DNA of 64,000 nucleotides from Centroberyx gerrardi (lineage: Eukaryota > Chordata > Actinopteri > Beryciformes > Berycidae), in NCBI RefSeq assembly GCF_048128805.1, contig NC_135999.1, positions 24,203,659 to 24,267,658 on the forward strand. Reading direction: 5' to 3'. Below are positions 25,693 through 38,500 of this stretch, piece by piece. Every line of letters begins with the position of its first letter. The stretch's first letter is position 1. Both the position numbers and the translations under genes were made by a program. The notes under the pieces were generated by a model. The model was not told the DNA's origin. It was given only the letters and a program-made list of their open reading frames with translations, and searched no databases.

Positions 25693-25756
25693 ATGGACAA
25701 TCTAACTCCAACCAAGACTGTCAGCTCTGGTGGAGGAGCAGGGGGGGCCGGCAAAG
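25683..25756 (+). CDS. col17a1: col17a1 coding exon 1 with start codon
   Basis: An acceptor (TAACAG at 25677-25682, after a pyrimidine-rich run) opens an exon with 10 untranslated bases. The start ATG at 25693-25695 begins [21 protein letters not shown], and the exon ends at donor GTAAGG after 25756. Human collagen XVII likewise starts MDVTKK in its second exon. Another ATG at 25688-25690, five bases upstream and out of frame, opens a five-codon uORF ending in TAA at 25703-25705, so it overlaps the true start. The non-coding exon 1 upstream was not located. Confidence 0.85.
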
Positions 25757-28700
25757 GTAAGGGATCTGGGTCTGTAACTGTGGCTGTTCTGAAATGCAAA
25801 ACAGGCAATAATGTATTCATGCATGCAGTGAGCTATGAGTTTTCATGAATGTATTTTCTCACCTGGATACTGGAGAGGCACTGGTGGCTGTAACAAGCTG
25901 TGAAAATGTCATGCTGTCAATGGCTAGAGTATATGAAGTTAGCTGGATGACAGTATGTAATGACAACAGAACACAACATGGTGGAAACAGTATAATAACA
26001 ACAGAATGCATGAAATGACAATTATGGGAGATTAGAACTTGAAATTAGACTTTGATGTAGAAAATGAAAGGACAAGAGTATGGTAGTGAGTGTGAGGGTG
26101 TGTGTGGGTGTGTGTGTGTGTGAAAAAGTGACATCAAAATTAACTACATTTTCCTCAGCCTGTACTTGTTTTTATCTAATCCTCCAACTTTCTTTTAGTT
26201 CTTTTATAAATTCATTTCTCTTTGCAGTGGTGACAGAAACAGTGACAACAACAACTAGACTGACATCACTCCCGCCAAGTGAGTTATTCCGCCATCATCA
26301 TCCATTTTCTCTGCAGTCTACTTTCACACATAGAGATACTGTAAATAAGCATCTAAATGTCTGTACAATAATGATTTAAATAATCTTGAAGGATTGCAGG
26401 CAACTTCTCCATATAGATGCTGTATTGGAGTTGGTAGAGAATTGCAGGGACATGCTGTTGCTATATTTTGCCACTAGAGGGAGCTGGTGGCTCAGTAAGC
26501 AGCCAAATGACAGCTTCCCTCAACTGTTTTGGTGGGGAAGAAATTCATTACCCTAGGCAGCACCGGCAGCAGTGACAGAAACTCTGTTATTGTAAAGCGA
26601 GTGCCATAAATCAGTCTCATTGGAGAGTGGAGGGTAGAGAGATTAAGCGTGTTCAGGCACAGTGCCAGGCAAGCACAGACTTATTTGAGGAATGTTATTT
26701 GATCACAAAAAAAAAACACTTGATAGACGAATATTTACTTTGCTAGTGCTGTCTTGCAGCTGAAACTCAAAAAGCATGAAAGGCATCCTTAGCCCTTAGT
26801 TGACAAGATCAGCTTTTCAGAGATGAAAAGCACAAGGATGAAAAGGATTTTTAAGAAAGTTTTCATTGATGAGATTGGAATGATGGTATTTTTTAGATTA
26901 TGCATATCACTGTAATTAATCATAATAATGTCATAAAGTGCTGACTGTTCCTCTCCTCTCCTCTCCTTTCCTTTCCTCTCATTTCCTCTCTTCTCCTTTC
27001 CTTTTTGTTCCTTTCCTTTCCTTTCCTTTCCTTTGCTTGCCTATTGTTTCCTTTCCTTCCTTTCCTTTCCTTTCCTCTCTTTCCTCTCCTCTCCTCTCCT
27101 CTCCTCTCTCTCCAGCAGGTGGGTTCTATGGCGGAGCTGAAGGAGGGTCAGGTGGCAGAGCTGCATCAGGAGGATCTGGGAGCACAAGCAGCTCCGTTCT
27201 GATCACCTCCAGCGGTGGATCTGGACCCAGTAAGGGCACAGGAGGCGTCACCGTCACCACTGTAGGGCCTTCCTCGATTTCAGCCTCAGGTGGAGGAAGC
27301 TTGGCGGCGTCAGGAGGCTCGGAGGCAGGGTTTGGGGCTAGTTCCTCCTCCATGTTGGCAAGTGGTGGAGGAGGGGGAGGAGGAGGAGGGGGAGGAGGAG
27401 GTGGAGGAGGTGGAGGAGGAGGAGGAGGAGGGGGAGGAGGAGGTGGAGGAGGAGGAGGAGGTGGTTTAGGAGCTGTGACCGTTTCCACAGTAACCAAGTC
27501 CAGCTACAGTTCAGGAGGATCAGGGGCAGTAAAGAGGGGATCGTCCTCCACATCCGCATACTCACCTGTTCCAATGGAGAGGAAGAGCATGACCACCATG
27601 ACAGCAGCTCGCTCAGGGGTCTTTGACGGTCAGTCAGGGTTCAGAGGTCAATCCCTTTGTGCCTTTTTACCAAACTTTCTTGTTTTATTTTCCACCCTTT
27701 TGGTTCTTTTGAAAGATTGAGAATCTAAGAATGCATTTTCGTGTTGAAGTCGTAGTTTTTGTGTGGATTTGGACAAGAGATAAGAAAGTGAGGACTAACA
27801 CTTTCCCTTGTCACCATGTTTCAGGAAGTTCAAGTGGGAACTCTTCTCCAGAATACATTAGGAAGGAGTATGGTAACTATTAATTGAATCTGATATTATA
27901 CACTGGAATGTATACATTCTGTATTGTCAATAAATAAATCATGACTTCATTTGATTGTTTTTCTTTTAGCCACTGCAAGTGCACATGCAAGTTCTGCCAC
28001 CAGAGGGAGAACTGAGAGCAGAGGTACACAGGGACAGATCTGATAATAACAAAACACTTAAGGGCATAGTCCATGAACTATAAATATCAAAACAATTTTG
28101 ACCCTTACTTCTTAGATTGTAATCATTGGTTATAGTAGGCATGATAGTTAATGAGTTTTCTCCTCTGTCTCAGAGAGTGAGATCCGAACCAGACTTCAAA
28201 GTGCTTCTCCATCAGCAAGTTGTGAGTAGGACTCCACATGGCCATGCATATATCCAACAAAGCAAATTCTCACAGACTTCACCTTTAACTTTCTTTGCTT
28301 TAATATCCTTTAACCCCTTGCACCCTGACTCTCCCCTTAAATTTCACTTAAGTAGCTTCAAAATTAGAATGCTTTTTTCCATACTATACGACACATACAT
28401 ATTCTGTATCTGCTTGTTCCAACACTTGAAGCTATAGCACGCTTATATTGAGTGAAATATTCAAACCCAAGATGCCATTTTTTAAGGCTGCACCATTACA
28501 GCGAATGAAAAAAAAAAAAACGAGTTGTCTTATGCGTCATGTTTCCCTGTAATTCAGCTTGACATATTTGATATCTTTGGAAACCTTGGGCTCTTGACTA
28601 GAATTTAAAATAAAGCTGTGTGGGTTTGAACAAAGCTTGTCCACTTAACATATGTTTATAATGATGGTCCCAGGATGGAAGAGGATAATTTTATTTACAA

Positions 28701-31700
28701 TGCACTAGTTTATCTTTTTGTGTTTTTATCCACTGTTGGTCTGTTATAAAATGCAAGTGTGAATGTAATAGAAACAAATTGACATGAATGGGAGACAGGA
28801 AGGTCCACCGCGGTGCATCAGCTGACAGTGTGATATCTGATGTATAGGGACGGAGCTGGGTGATGTGAAGCGTCTGCTGAGAGGCAGCCGCTCCAGCAGC
28901 ATCAGCCCCCCTCGCTCCCCCACCAGCACCCTGCCCATCCCCAAGAAAGCCAGCGTGGAGACCAGGACCCTGTCTGACAGCTCCCCCACAGGTAGCAGCA
29001 CCCAGCAGCCTTTCACCCTGCCTGCTGACTCTCATTCATCTTTAGGGGGAACACTAAGAATTCATATATGTTATTCCTATGGTCCAGGAGGTTTATGACC
29101 AGAGGGTTACTGGCAGTGGTGGAAAAGGTACTCAAATCCTTTACTTTAGTAAAAGTAGCAATACCATCATGGAAGAATACTGCAGTAAAAATAAAAGTCC
29201 TGCATTCAAAATTTTACTTAAGTGAAAGTATAGAAGTATTAGCAGTAAAATATACTTAAGGATCAAAAGTAAAAGTACTCATTCTGAAGAACGGTCCCTT
29301 TCATAGTGTTAAATTATTGATGCATTAGCCTGTAAGAAGTATTTTAATGCTGTAGGTGGTTCAGGTGGCACTAGGTCTAACTACTCCATATAATTAAACA
29401 ATGCAATATACAGTATTTTATGAGCTTGTTGTATATTTTTCATGTAAAACCTTATTCTGCAAAGTAACTAGTAACTACAGCCAGAGGAGTAAAAAGTACA
29501 ATATTTCCCTCTGCAATATAGTGCAGTAAAAGTATGAAGTCTCACAAAATGGAAATATTCAAGTAAAGTGCCAGTACCTCATACTTGAGTAAATGTACTT
29601 ACTTACTTTCCACCTCTGCTTACTGGTTTGAATAGCCAGACCAACTGAGAAAATCTGGGTGTGAAAAGTGATGAGTAGTGCTCCTTCCCCTCAACACCTA
29701 CTGTTACGATGCCCTTGAGCAAGGCAGTCAACCCTCATTTGCTCTAGTGGAGCTGCTCAGTGGCCAAAAAGGCACTGCTGAAAAGAGCAGCTTTAGATTT
29801 TATACCCGATGTCTTTGCAAGATTGAGTCTTAGTTCTCTGCTTTCTGTTTCTTTGAGAGAGAGTTGTTCATGTTCACAAATGTTGATTGGACTGTCCTAG
29901 ACCATGGAAGTGACATTGAAATTGGTTGTTTTCCTTTACATTGACCAGAACATGCAGGTCTTATGTATTCAGGTACATTCTGGGACTAGAATGTACCTGA
30001 ATACATTAGACCTGCATTACATTCAGATGACACATGGTACAAGTTGTGCATTTTGCCTGTCCCGGGGTTTTAATTTTCCACGTTTGTGTCTATCATTTCT
30101 ATGTCATCCCTTTTAGGCCAGTATGACAGTATTTGGTCTGGAGGAATGGGCAGTAGCTATGGTTACAATGCCAACCCCAACAACCTGTCCACTACCTCCA
30201 CCCTTTACCATTCAGGTCAGTCATATGACAACATACTGCACAGTTAATCAATAAAATCATCAATAAAACTACTTTTGCAGCCACAGGGAATGAGACAGTG
30301 GTATACAGCTCTCTGACCATCTTCTGCTGTTGCAGTCAGCTTGGCAAAGGGGTTGTGTCTTTTTTCTCCAAAAGTTGACCTTTTTGTTGTGATCACAGGA
30401 TTAATTATCTAAGACCAAAACAATACCTTGTATAGTTAAAGGCATAGGAACCAGTTTCTCACCTGGTTTTCCGAAACTTGCAATATGAAACAATAGATAA
30501 AAACAGGAGCGATAGGATTTAAACCATCATATGCCTATTATTGCTTTTCATATAAATGCATAGTCAAATTCAGTAGTTCTTGTTTACAGTCACAGCTTCA
30601 GTCTGACCTTTAGTTGTATGGGGTGGTTCAAATGATCCAGTCATCATATTATTGGTGTGTTGCACCCTTGAGCATAGCACTTAACCCTAAATAATATAGG
30701 CGTTGTGCTTGACCCATTGTACTTTTGTTTTGATATGTATTGTTTTGTACCTGTTGTGAGTTGGGATTGATAGCAGAGATTAACCCAGATTTATGATGTG
30801 ATTCAGTTTTTCTGATGTTTTTTGCCAACTGTGAGCGATGGACAAATATCCGATTCTATTCTATTCTATTCTATTCTATTCTATTCTATTCTATTCTACT
30901 GCAGGTACAGGACTTCAGAACAACCTGACATTTAGCTCTCCCTCTGTAAACAGCGGGCAATCTGCCAGCAGCTCTGGTGAGCCTCTTCCCATTATGTCTC
31001 GCCCAGTGTGATTTCAGATCCTGACAATGGATAACTATGGCCATCCTTCTTCTCTCTCCCAGTTCCAGTGTATGGCGTTCAGAATAACCTGGCCAGCACC
31101 CCTACCACTGTCCTCTCTCCCAGTGGAGTCAATGCACAAACAGGTGTGGAGTTAAGGCACACACAGAGCAACTATAGGACTCCAAAACTGTTCAAGTATT
31201 TTGCTCACTGTTGTTGCCGTAATCACATGATAATATGTTGCTGTCAGGAAACATTTGAATACGAATTTGATTATGTGTCTCACTTTGCCTACTGCTGGGA
31301 GCATTTTCCATCAGCATCTATTCAGCAAAATACCTAGCGCATCACCAACACGCTACACACAAGCCTATGTTATGCCTATCGGTGTAAGCAATGAAAATGG
31401 GAGAATGAATACTTTTGGTTTTTGTATCGAAATGCATTTTTCTTAGTAGTGTAGGTCGTTCTGAACTAGAAAATCACAATCTCTCAAAAAAATCTGATGT
31501 ATCACCAACCTAACAGTTTTCACAGAAACCAACTCTCATAATGGGAGGTGGAAATGTTGAGCATGGAGAAATCATGTTGTTCTAAGATGCTTTATATCTG
31601 TCTTTTTGCAGTTTATGGTGTACAGAAAAATGTCTACGGCACTGGAGTAACCACGACCACAGGTGAGGCATGAGAAAAATACCTTGTACGGACACATTTG

Positions 31701-32511
31701 ATTCTAGGTGTGGATAAACACACCTGGATTTGGTTCAATAACCTTATCTTTTGTGAAATAGAGTTTACCCTTTATTTTAAGATCATATAAACCTTTATAA
31801 TATAAAATCATCATATGGTATAGTAAATAGAATTTCCTGGTGTGAAGTCACATTACAGTATAGCCATTCAAGAAAATAAAGCATAAATCATATTCTGCAA
31901 ATACTATTGTCTTTTTTTGTATGTCTTCGTCTCTAACTGGAGATTATAGTTTACCCAGCTTTTGCTTTACTTTACTGTTTACTTTCACAGTGACGCCCAG
32001 CAGTGCCACTAGTGATGAAGCCTTCACCAAAGAGTACAGGTTCATGATGCTAGAGAAGGAGAACGCTCCAGTCAAGAAGGAGACAGAGAGGCTGGTCATG
32101 ACCAAAGACACCGGCAAGCAGTTCATCTCTGCTGCACCCGCTACTGCTGGTACTACTACTACAAGTACTACTAGTATTACTACTGCTACTTCTTCTTCAA
32201 CTACTACTATTACTACTACTGCTGCTGCTACTAGTACTATTACAGCTACTACTACGACTAATGCTCCTGCTGCTGCTGCTACTACTACTACTACTACTAC
32301 TACTATTTCTAACACTACTACTACTATTCCTTCTACTACTACTACTTCTACTACTTCTAACACTACTATTCTTACTACTACAACTAATGCTACTAGTTTC
32401 TAACACTACTCCTACTATTCCTTCTACTACTGCTGCTACTACTATTGTTGCTACTACTGGTACTACTAATACTACCACTACTACTACTACTGCTACTGTT
32501 GCTACTACTGA

Positions 32512-32549
<38 letters not shown>

Positions 32550-35500
32550 TTTCTACTACTAATACAACTACTTCTACTTCTACTAGTGTTGCTACTACTG
32601 GTACTACTACTACTATTGCTACTACTATTACAACAACAACAATGATAACAACAACAACACCAACAACTTTGATATGATCAGTTTCAAAAAGGGAATGTGG
32701 AACTTTTGGTTAGAATACATTCAATGCAATATCTCAGAACAACATTCCAGTTAACCATTTTCTGCAGGTGATAAGTGATAACTTATTTGTTCTGTCCTCT
32801 AGCTTCCTTCTCCGGAGACTCACTGAAGAGAGAGAAACAGAAGATGTCAGCCAGCACAGTGGAGGAAGGAACAGACGCTAAATGTAGATATATACAGAAC
32901 AAATCTTTTGGATTTTGAGATCATCATGTCATCTCATGTTTAACATGTAAACATAAATAAACAGCTGTTTTCTTTTTCAAAGCTGCAACCGTCAAAGTTG
33001 CCACAAAAGACAAAGCCACCTATGCAGGTATGTTGCCTCAAAGACAGCTCATTTTCACTTTTCATTATAACATAATTATGGACCATGGATCCCTGCTGGC
33101 CTAGAATCAAATCCTGCCAGAACCCTCTCAATTGGGGACGGATTCACAAAAGTGTTTAAGGAAGTAACCTAAGGTTAGGGAGTTCTTATGAAAGCTTTTA
33201 AGTGCAATTTTAAGATTATTTTTGGGGCTTTTTTTGCCTATAGATAGTCACAGTAGAGCGAGAGAGAGAGAGAGACAGTCAGGAAAGATTGGGGTGAGAG
33301 AATGGGATGGTAGGCTATGTTACAATGTTAAGACAAGTGGAAGGTTATCTTAAATCTAGTAAATACCTATAAGAACTATTTTGACGAATATGAACTTTTC
33401 TTAACTTCTTTCTTCTTGCATTTAAGAAGTACATAGCATTGAGAAGATGCTTTTTTCCTAAGAACATTTTGTGAATCCGGCCCCTGTTCTGTATCCAGCC
33501 CAGTCGTCCTATTATCAAAAGAAAGAAACACAATAGTAATGGGAGTGGATTAAAAAACCCGAACCTGTCTTTCACCTCCTTCGTCTCTCAGAGATCGGTA
33601 AAGACGAGTGTGGCTTTGGCCTCTGCTCCTGCTGCAGCTGGTGGAAGTGGCTGCTGGGCCTCCTGCTGGGCCTGCTGCTGCTCCTGGGCCTCCTGTTCGG
33701 ACTGATCGCCCTGGGTAAGACAGCAGGAAGCCCTGTGTCTTCCCTATCAATATTTTAATTACCCTTATGAAGATTAATGAAGGTTTTCTGAGCGCGTTCA
33801 CTGGGTAAGACAGTAGGACGTTGTGTTAATCAGCAGGTTCAAATGTTGTTTACCTAAATGTATCCTGTTCAGTTCTGTTCACATCTATGAATCTCTCTTT
33901 AACAAATGAGACCTGGCCAATATAGTCTCACCTCAATATTACAGTTAGCCAGTAAAGAGATTATCATACACTATCTCTTACATTTATTACTAGAGACGCA
34001 CCGATATATTGGCAGACTATCAGTAGCAATATCAGTATTGGTCCAATATTATGTTTTACTGTTGATAATTGGCTGATTGTGGAATTGACATTTTTGTGAC
34101 CTTTTTTTCATGGAGTGTGTTACTTGTTACAACTGTCCAATTAGCAACAGATTAAATGGCGTTTTTTTGAAAGACCACTTAATTATCTTAAGATAGGCAT
34201 GTCTGAAAAGCTTAACCCGTTTTCATTCTTACAAAAATGCATATTGGTATCAGCCGAAATAGGTGAGAAAATATCGGATATCAGTATCGGCCTCAACAAA
34301 CCATATCGGTGCATCCCTATTTTACAAAATGATTGATTCATACAGTAATCTGTTCATTTTTGACTCTCCCTCTCCATCAGTATCTCTGCCTCTCACCTTT
34401 TTTTTTTTTTATCAATGTCTTTTTTCCCGTTTTGGTCCTCAAACCATCTATTTCCTACTCTTCTTTCCTCTCCCTCTCTCACCCTCTGACCCTGATCTTC
34501 CCTCTCGCCTCCCAGCTGAAGAAGTCAGACGTCTGAAGAGTCGTGTCGAGGCTCTGGAAGCTGCCAGTGGCGGCGCGTCAGCCAGCTCCAGCCGTTACTC
34601 CGCCTCCTCCGCCATCAACATTATTGACCCGCTAGAGTCGGCATACATCGACAAAAGCTCCGCTGGCTCCACCCTGAGCCGCTCTGATAATGGGATCAGC
34701 GTGGGGGCTTCTGGGCCGGGGGCAGGAGCTGGTGGTGCAGCAGGACAGGACGGCTCCGCCCTGCAGAGAGCGGTTCAGCAGCTGGTCCGGGCCGAGCTCC
34801 GGTCTGATGCCATGAGAGGTGCTGAGTTATAACACACTGATCAGTTTTATTCAGTTCAAATCAGTTGATCAATCCACCCATCAGTCAATCAAACAATAAG
34901 TCTATCAAACAGCTACAGTAACAACTTAATGCCAACCTGAGTGTGATTCATCCCAAAATTTTTCTTATGTTTTTAGAAACACTTGCATACTCAATGAAAG
35001 GGGCAAGAGGAGAGCCAGGACCCAAAGGTATGGAAGCATAAAACATGAGATAAGTTGGAAATTTACGGTTGAAAACAAACAACATTTCTGTTTTTATATT
35101 TTGTTAATATCAATCATCAGACTAGCTGTTTCATTACAGGTGATTCAGGATCACCAGGACCTAAAGGTGAGGAATCGGTGTAGTTCCAGTTATGTCTCCT
35201 TGCTAATGCATCGTGATAAGTTGAAAAATCAGACTTCACTTGCAAAAGAGTCTCATACTGGAATCCAGCATTAATTCTCTTTGCATTTGCAGGTGATAAC
35301 GGCTTCCCAGGCCTACCAGGTAAGACTGAGGAGTGATAGGTCCTTTCTGCGTTGTATTCTAAATTCACAAATTATGACACATAAGAAAAGAGTCGACCAA
35401 CTCACTGCCTCTCCTTTCTCCATTTTTTTACTTTGTCTCTGTAGGTCCTCCTGGGCAGATGGGTCACCCAGGATTAGAAGGACCAAGGGGACCGAAAGGA

Positions 35501-38500
35501 AGTGCAGGTAATGTTTAGTTTAGTTTAGTTTAGTTTAGTTTAGTTTAGTTTTGTTTAGTTTAGTTTAGTTTAGTTTAGTTTAGTTTTGTTTAGTTTAGTT
35601 TAGTTTAGTTTTCTGATAGTGGAAAATAGAAAAAACATGAAACATGACTACATTGTCAGGAATGACACAATAAAGTCACACATGTATTTCCATTGTAGTT
35701 CTTTATGTAAATAGAACATTTGCTTACATTGATACATTTTAGGTTCAGCCTATACATTCATTTCAACATAACACTTGCTGTATTACATCACTGTTACTTG
35801 AGTCAAGACCCCGGAAAAGAGGAAACATGTTTTTTTTGTTGTTGTTGTTGTTGTTTTTCTCACTGAATCTCTCCGCCTTTCTGAACAGGTGAAGCAGGTG
35901 CTGAGGGCCCACCAGGCCAGAGGGGCCGGGAGGGACCAATGGGCCCCCGGGGAGAGGCTGGACCGCCTGGGTTTGGAGAGAAAGGAGACAAAGGTGGAAA
36001 ATCTAGCTGTTTACATGTTCACATCACATTTCACATCATAGATAAATAGCCTTTGAAAATGTAACTTGGTGTTTCCAGGAAGTCCTGGTGCTGCTGGTAT
36101 TGCCGGACCTAAGGGGCCTAAAGGTAAGGTCAAAGGTCATACATTTAGGACGGATCGGATCAAAATTAAAGTCATGGGAATATGTTTAGGAATAATGCTG
36201 ATCATCAATATGACAGTATGTTTTCCTTGTTGGGTTTAGGTGCGATGGGAGAGCAGGGAGCCTTGGGGATCCCCGGTAAACACTCTATTACGCATGAATG
36301 TCATATTTTGTCTGTTATGTGGTACATGTGGTACTTATTTCCAGTGTGTTGATCTATCTGTTTGTAATTTGTGTGCAGGCGCTCCTGGTCTACAGGGTTT
36401 CCAAGGTGAAGCAGGGGCTCCTGGACCAAAAGGTACGGGGACTTTGCCTTTGAATTTGACAGCTTAGAACTACATGTAGAATATAGAGTATCTTCTAAAA
36501 TTAGCATTTGAACTATTTGAATCAACTCAATTCAGCTGAACTTTAATGCTTTATAGGAATGCCTATCAGAGACTATCAAAGTGGTTAGAACATATGACAC
36601 TGTGTAATGACAATATCAAAACAATACAGAGAAATTATTAGGCCACTAATTTTTTCATAACAAGCAGTAATTGAGCTTTCACAACTCTGTCAGTGTCACT
36701 CTACTTTCTGTTGTTCTTCATCCAGGTGACCGAGGAGCACCAGGACCACAAGGAGTCAAAGGAGACCAGGGAGAGGAGGGACCACGCGGAGCAGCAGGTA
36801 TGTGCTAGGATAGTTTTATCATTCATGCACAGCATAACACAACCAACACCAGGAGGCTCTATTGAAATGACACAGGATCAAAACACAATTTGTTCAAAAG
36901 CATTGTTTGTTGTCATTTCATACTGTGCTGTGAGAGAAGTGGGACAACATGCTAGCAGTGTATGCCACTCATAGATTCTCATCTAAATCATGTATTTTTA
37001 AAGCGGCAAACCAAATACAGATATCTATTCTGTGTTTATGTTAGCCTGTCATGCTGTTAGTCATGCTAAATTTACATGATGCCTCCACTGTCAACAGAAT
37101 GCAAAATGGTTAGAATGAATACATTTGTAATGCTAAGTGACACAAACAGAGACTGGTAGTATTCACTAGTGAGTTAGCTGTTCCCTGCAGGTACCTGGCT
37201 GGCATGAGTGTCTCACATAAATATTATTTTAGGGGGGTATTTTTATATGGGAACCAGGCTAATGACTGGCACCTTTCTGCACTGGGTAGGTATCAAAGAA
37301 ACTGTGAGATAACTAGGTGTAACTTCAAGGCCTAACCTAAAAAGGTTGTTAAAACAATTAAATGGAGCCTTTCAGTCTGTACTTTATTCTATTAAAATGT
37401 GTAGTCTTGTTTTATTAAAAGCAATAACTTTGCTCTACTGTAAGTGACACTAAAAATGTCTAAAACAGTCTTATATTTAACTTACAAACACCATGTAAGG
37501 TTCTTACAGAGAAGTAAACAGTGGGTTTTAAATTTGGTCATTGTTCTCCTCTTTGTCAAAGGTGAAGCAGGACAAACTGGACCCCAAGGCCCAGCTGGAC
37601 CGAAGGGACCTAAAGGACCTGTGGGTGAGGAGATAGCTTCAAATAAGTAGTATAAGAAGATAAATTACTCCACAGATAGGATATCAGGATTGGAGAAGAG
37701 TATCAGGAAGAAGATAGGCTCACATCATCTGTAATAAACTGAGTTTGTTCTCTAGGTGCTGCTGGGGCTGATGATGAAAAGAACATGCTTACATTTTCTG
37801 CAGCTCTTCCAATTATTTTACAAGAACATGGTCACATTTTTTAACTGAGAACTAGTATGAAGTAAAGACCGTTAATAAATGAGAGGTTGCAGGATTGATC
37901 CCCGCAGCAGCAACAACCTGCGCTACTGAAGTGCTGTAGAGAAAGACAGGTTTGAATTCACATGGCCAAAAAAATTCAAAGGCAGGCAGTTCAGATCTCA
38001 GCTTCCCATACTTTGTCCATCAAACAGTCGCCTTAAGTCTCACTTGATGACATTAAATATGTCTTTTCTAGATTCTACCTTTAGAGAAAGTTGTACAGTC
38101 CACAATAGTAGGAATAAAAGGTGTGAATTCTAGAGGATGGATTTCCCATTAATAAAGGCAAGTCAGTGATATTAAAACATCAAATTAAATGTAAAGAGCC
38201 ATAGAGAGACAGGCATATATAAAAATTGGGTAATTAGCTGCCACTGTTATGCAGAGCAACTTTCACTGAGAAGGAGCAGATAGGAGTTTGATGTCCTCCT
38301 CTAGACTCTACTTTGTTGTTTAGGTAAAGATCGCCTGATAAACCTGCATCTCTCTGTGTGTATTCCAGGTGACCAGGGTGCAATGGGTCTGCCAGGTCTG
38401 AGAGGACCTGCAGGATCTCCTGGAGAGCCAGGTCTCCCAGGTACCAGAACACTGTCACAAAGGATTTACATGATCAGACTTCAGCATTAATCCATGGATA

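Larger units (their letters stand above)
28992..30116 (+). repeat. col17a1: col17a1 intron 7: hosts a hAT MITE, a SINE-like tract and a hairpin
   Basis: No exon is visible. The intron contains the MITE at 29114-29618, a CCTTGAGCAAGGCAGTCAAC tract at about 29711-29730 of a family repeated elsewhere in the window, and the near-perfect hairpin at 29952-30017. Confidence 0.75.

Noticed and set aside
27126-27497. Minus-strand open frame of 123 codons, mostly proline
   Set aside because: It is the antisense of the poly-glycine coding array in col17a1 exon 3; no splice or start context supports it.
32197-32677. Several open frames of poly-Leu, poly-Val, poly-Ser or poly-Thr on both strands
   Set aside because: All are translations of the intronic ACT array; the only frame with meaning is the read-through of exon 12.
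37751-37785. Possible extra Gly-X-Y exon in col17a1 (GlyAlaAlaGlyAla after CTCTAG)
   Set aside because: There is no GT donor within a sensible distance and the Gly-X-Y pattern breaks after two triplets.
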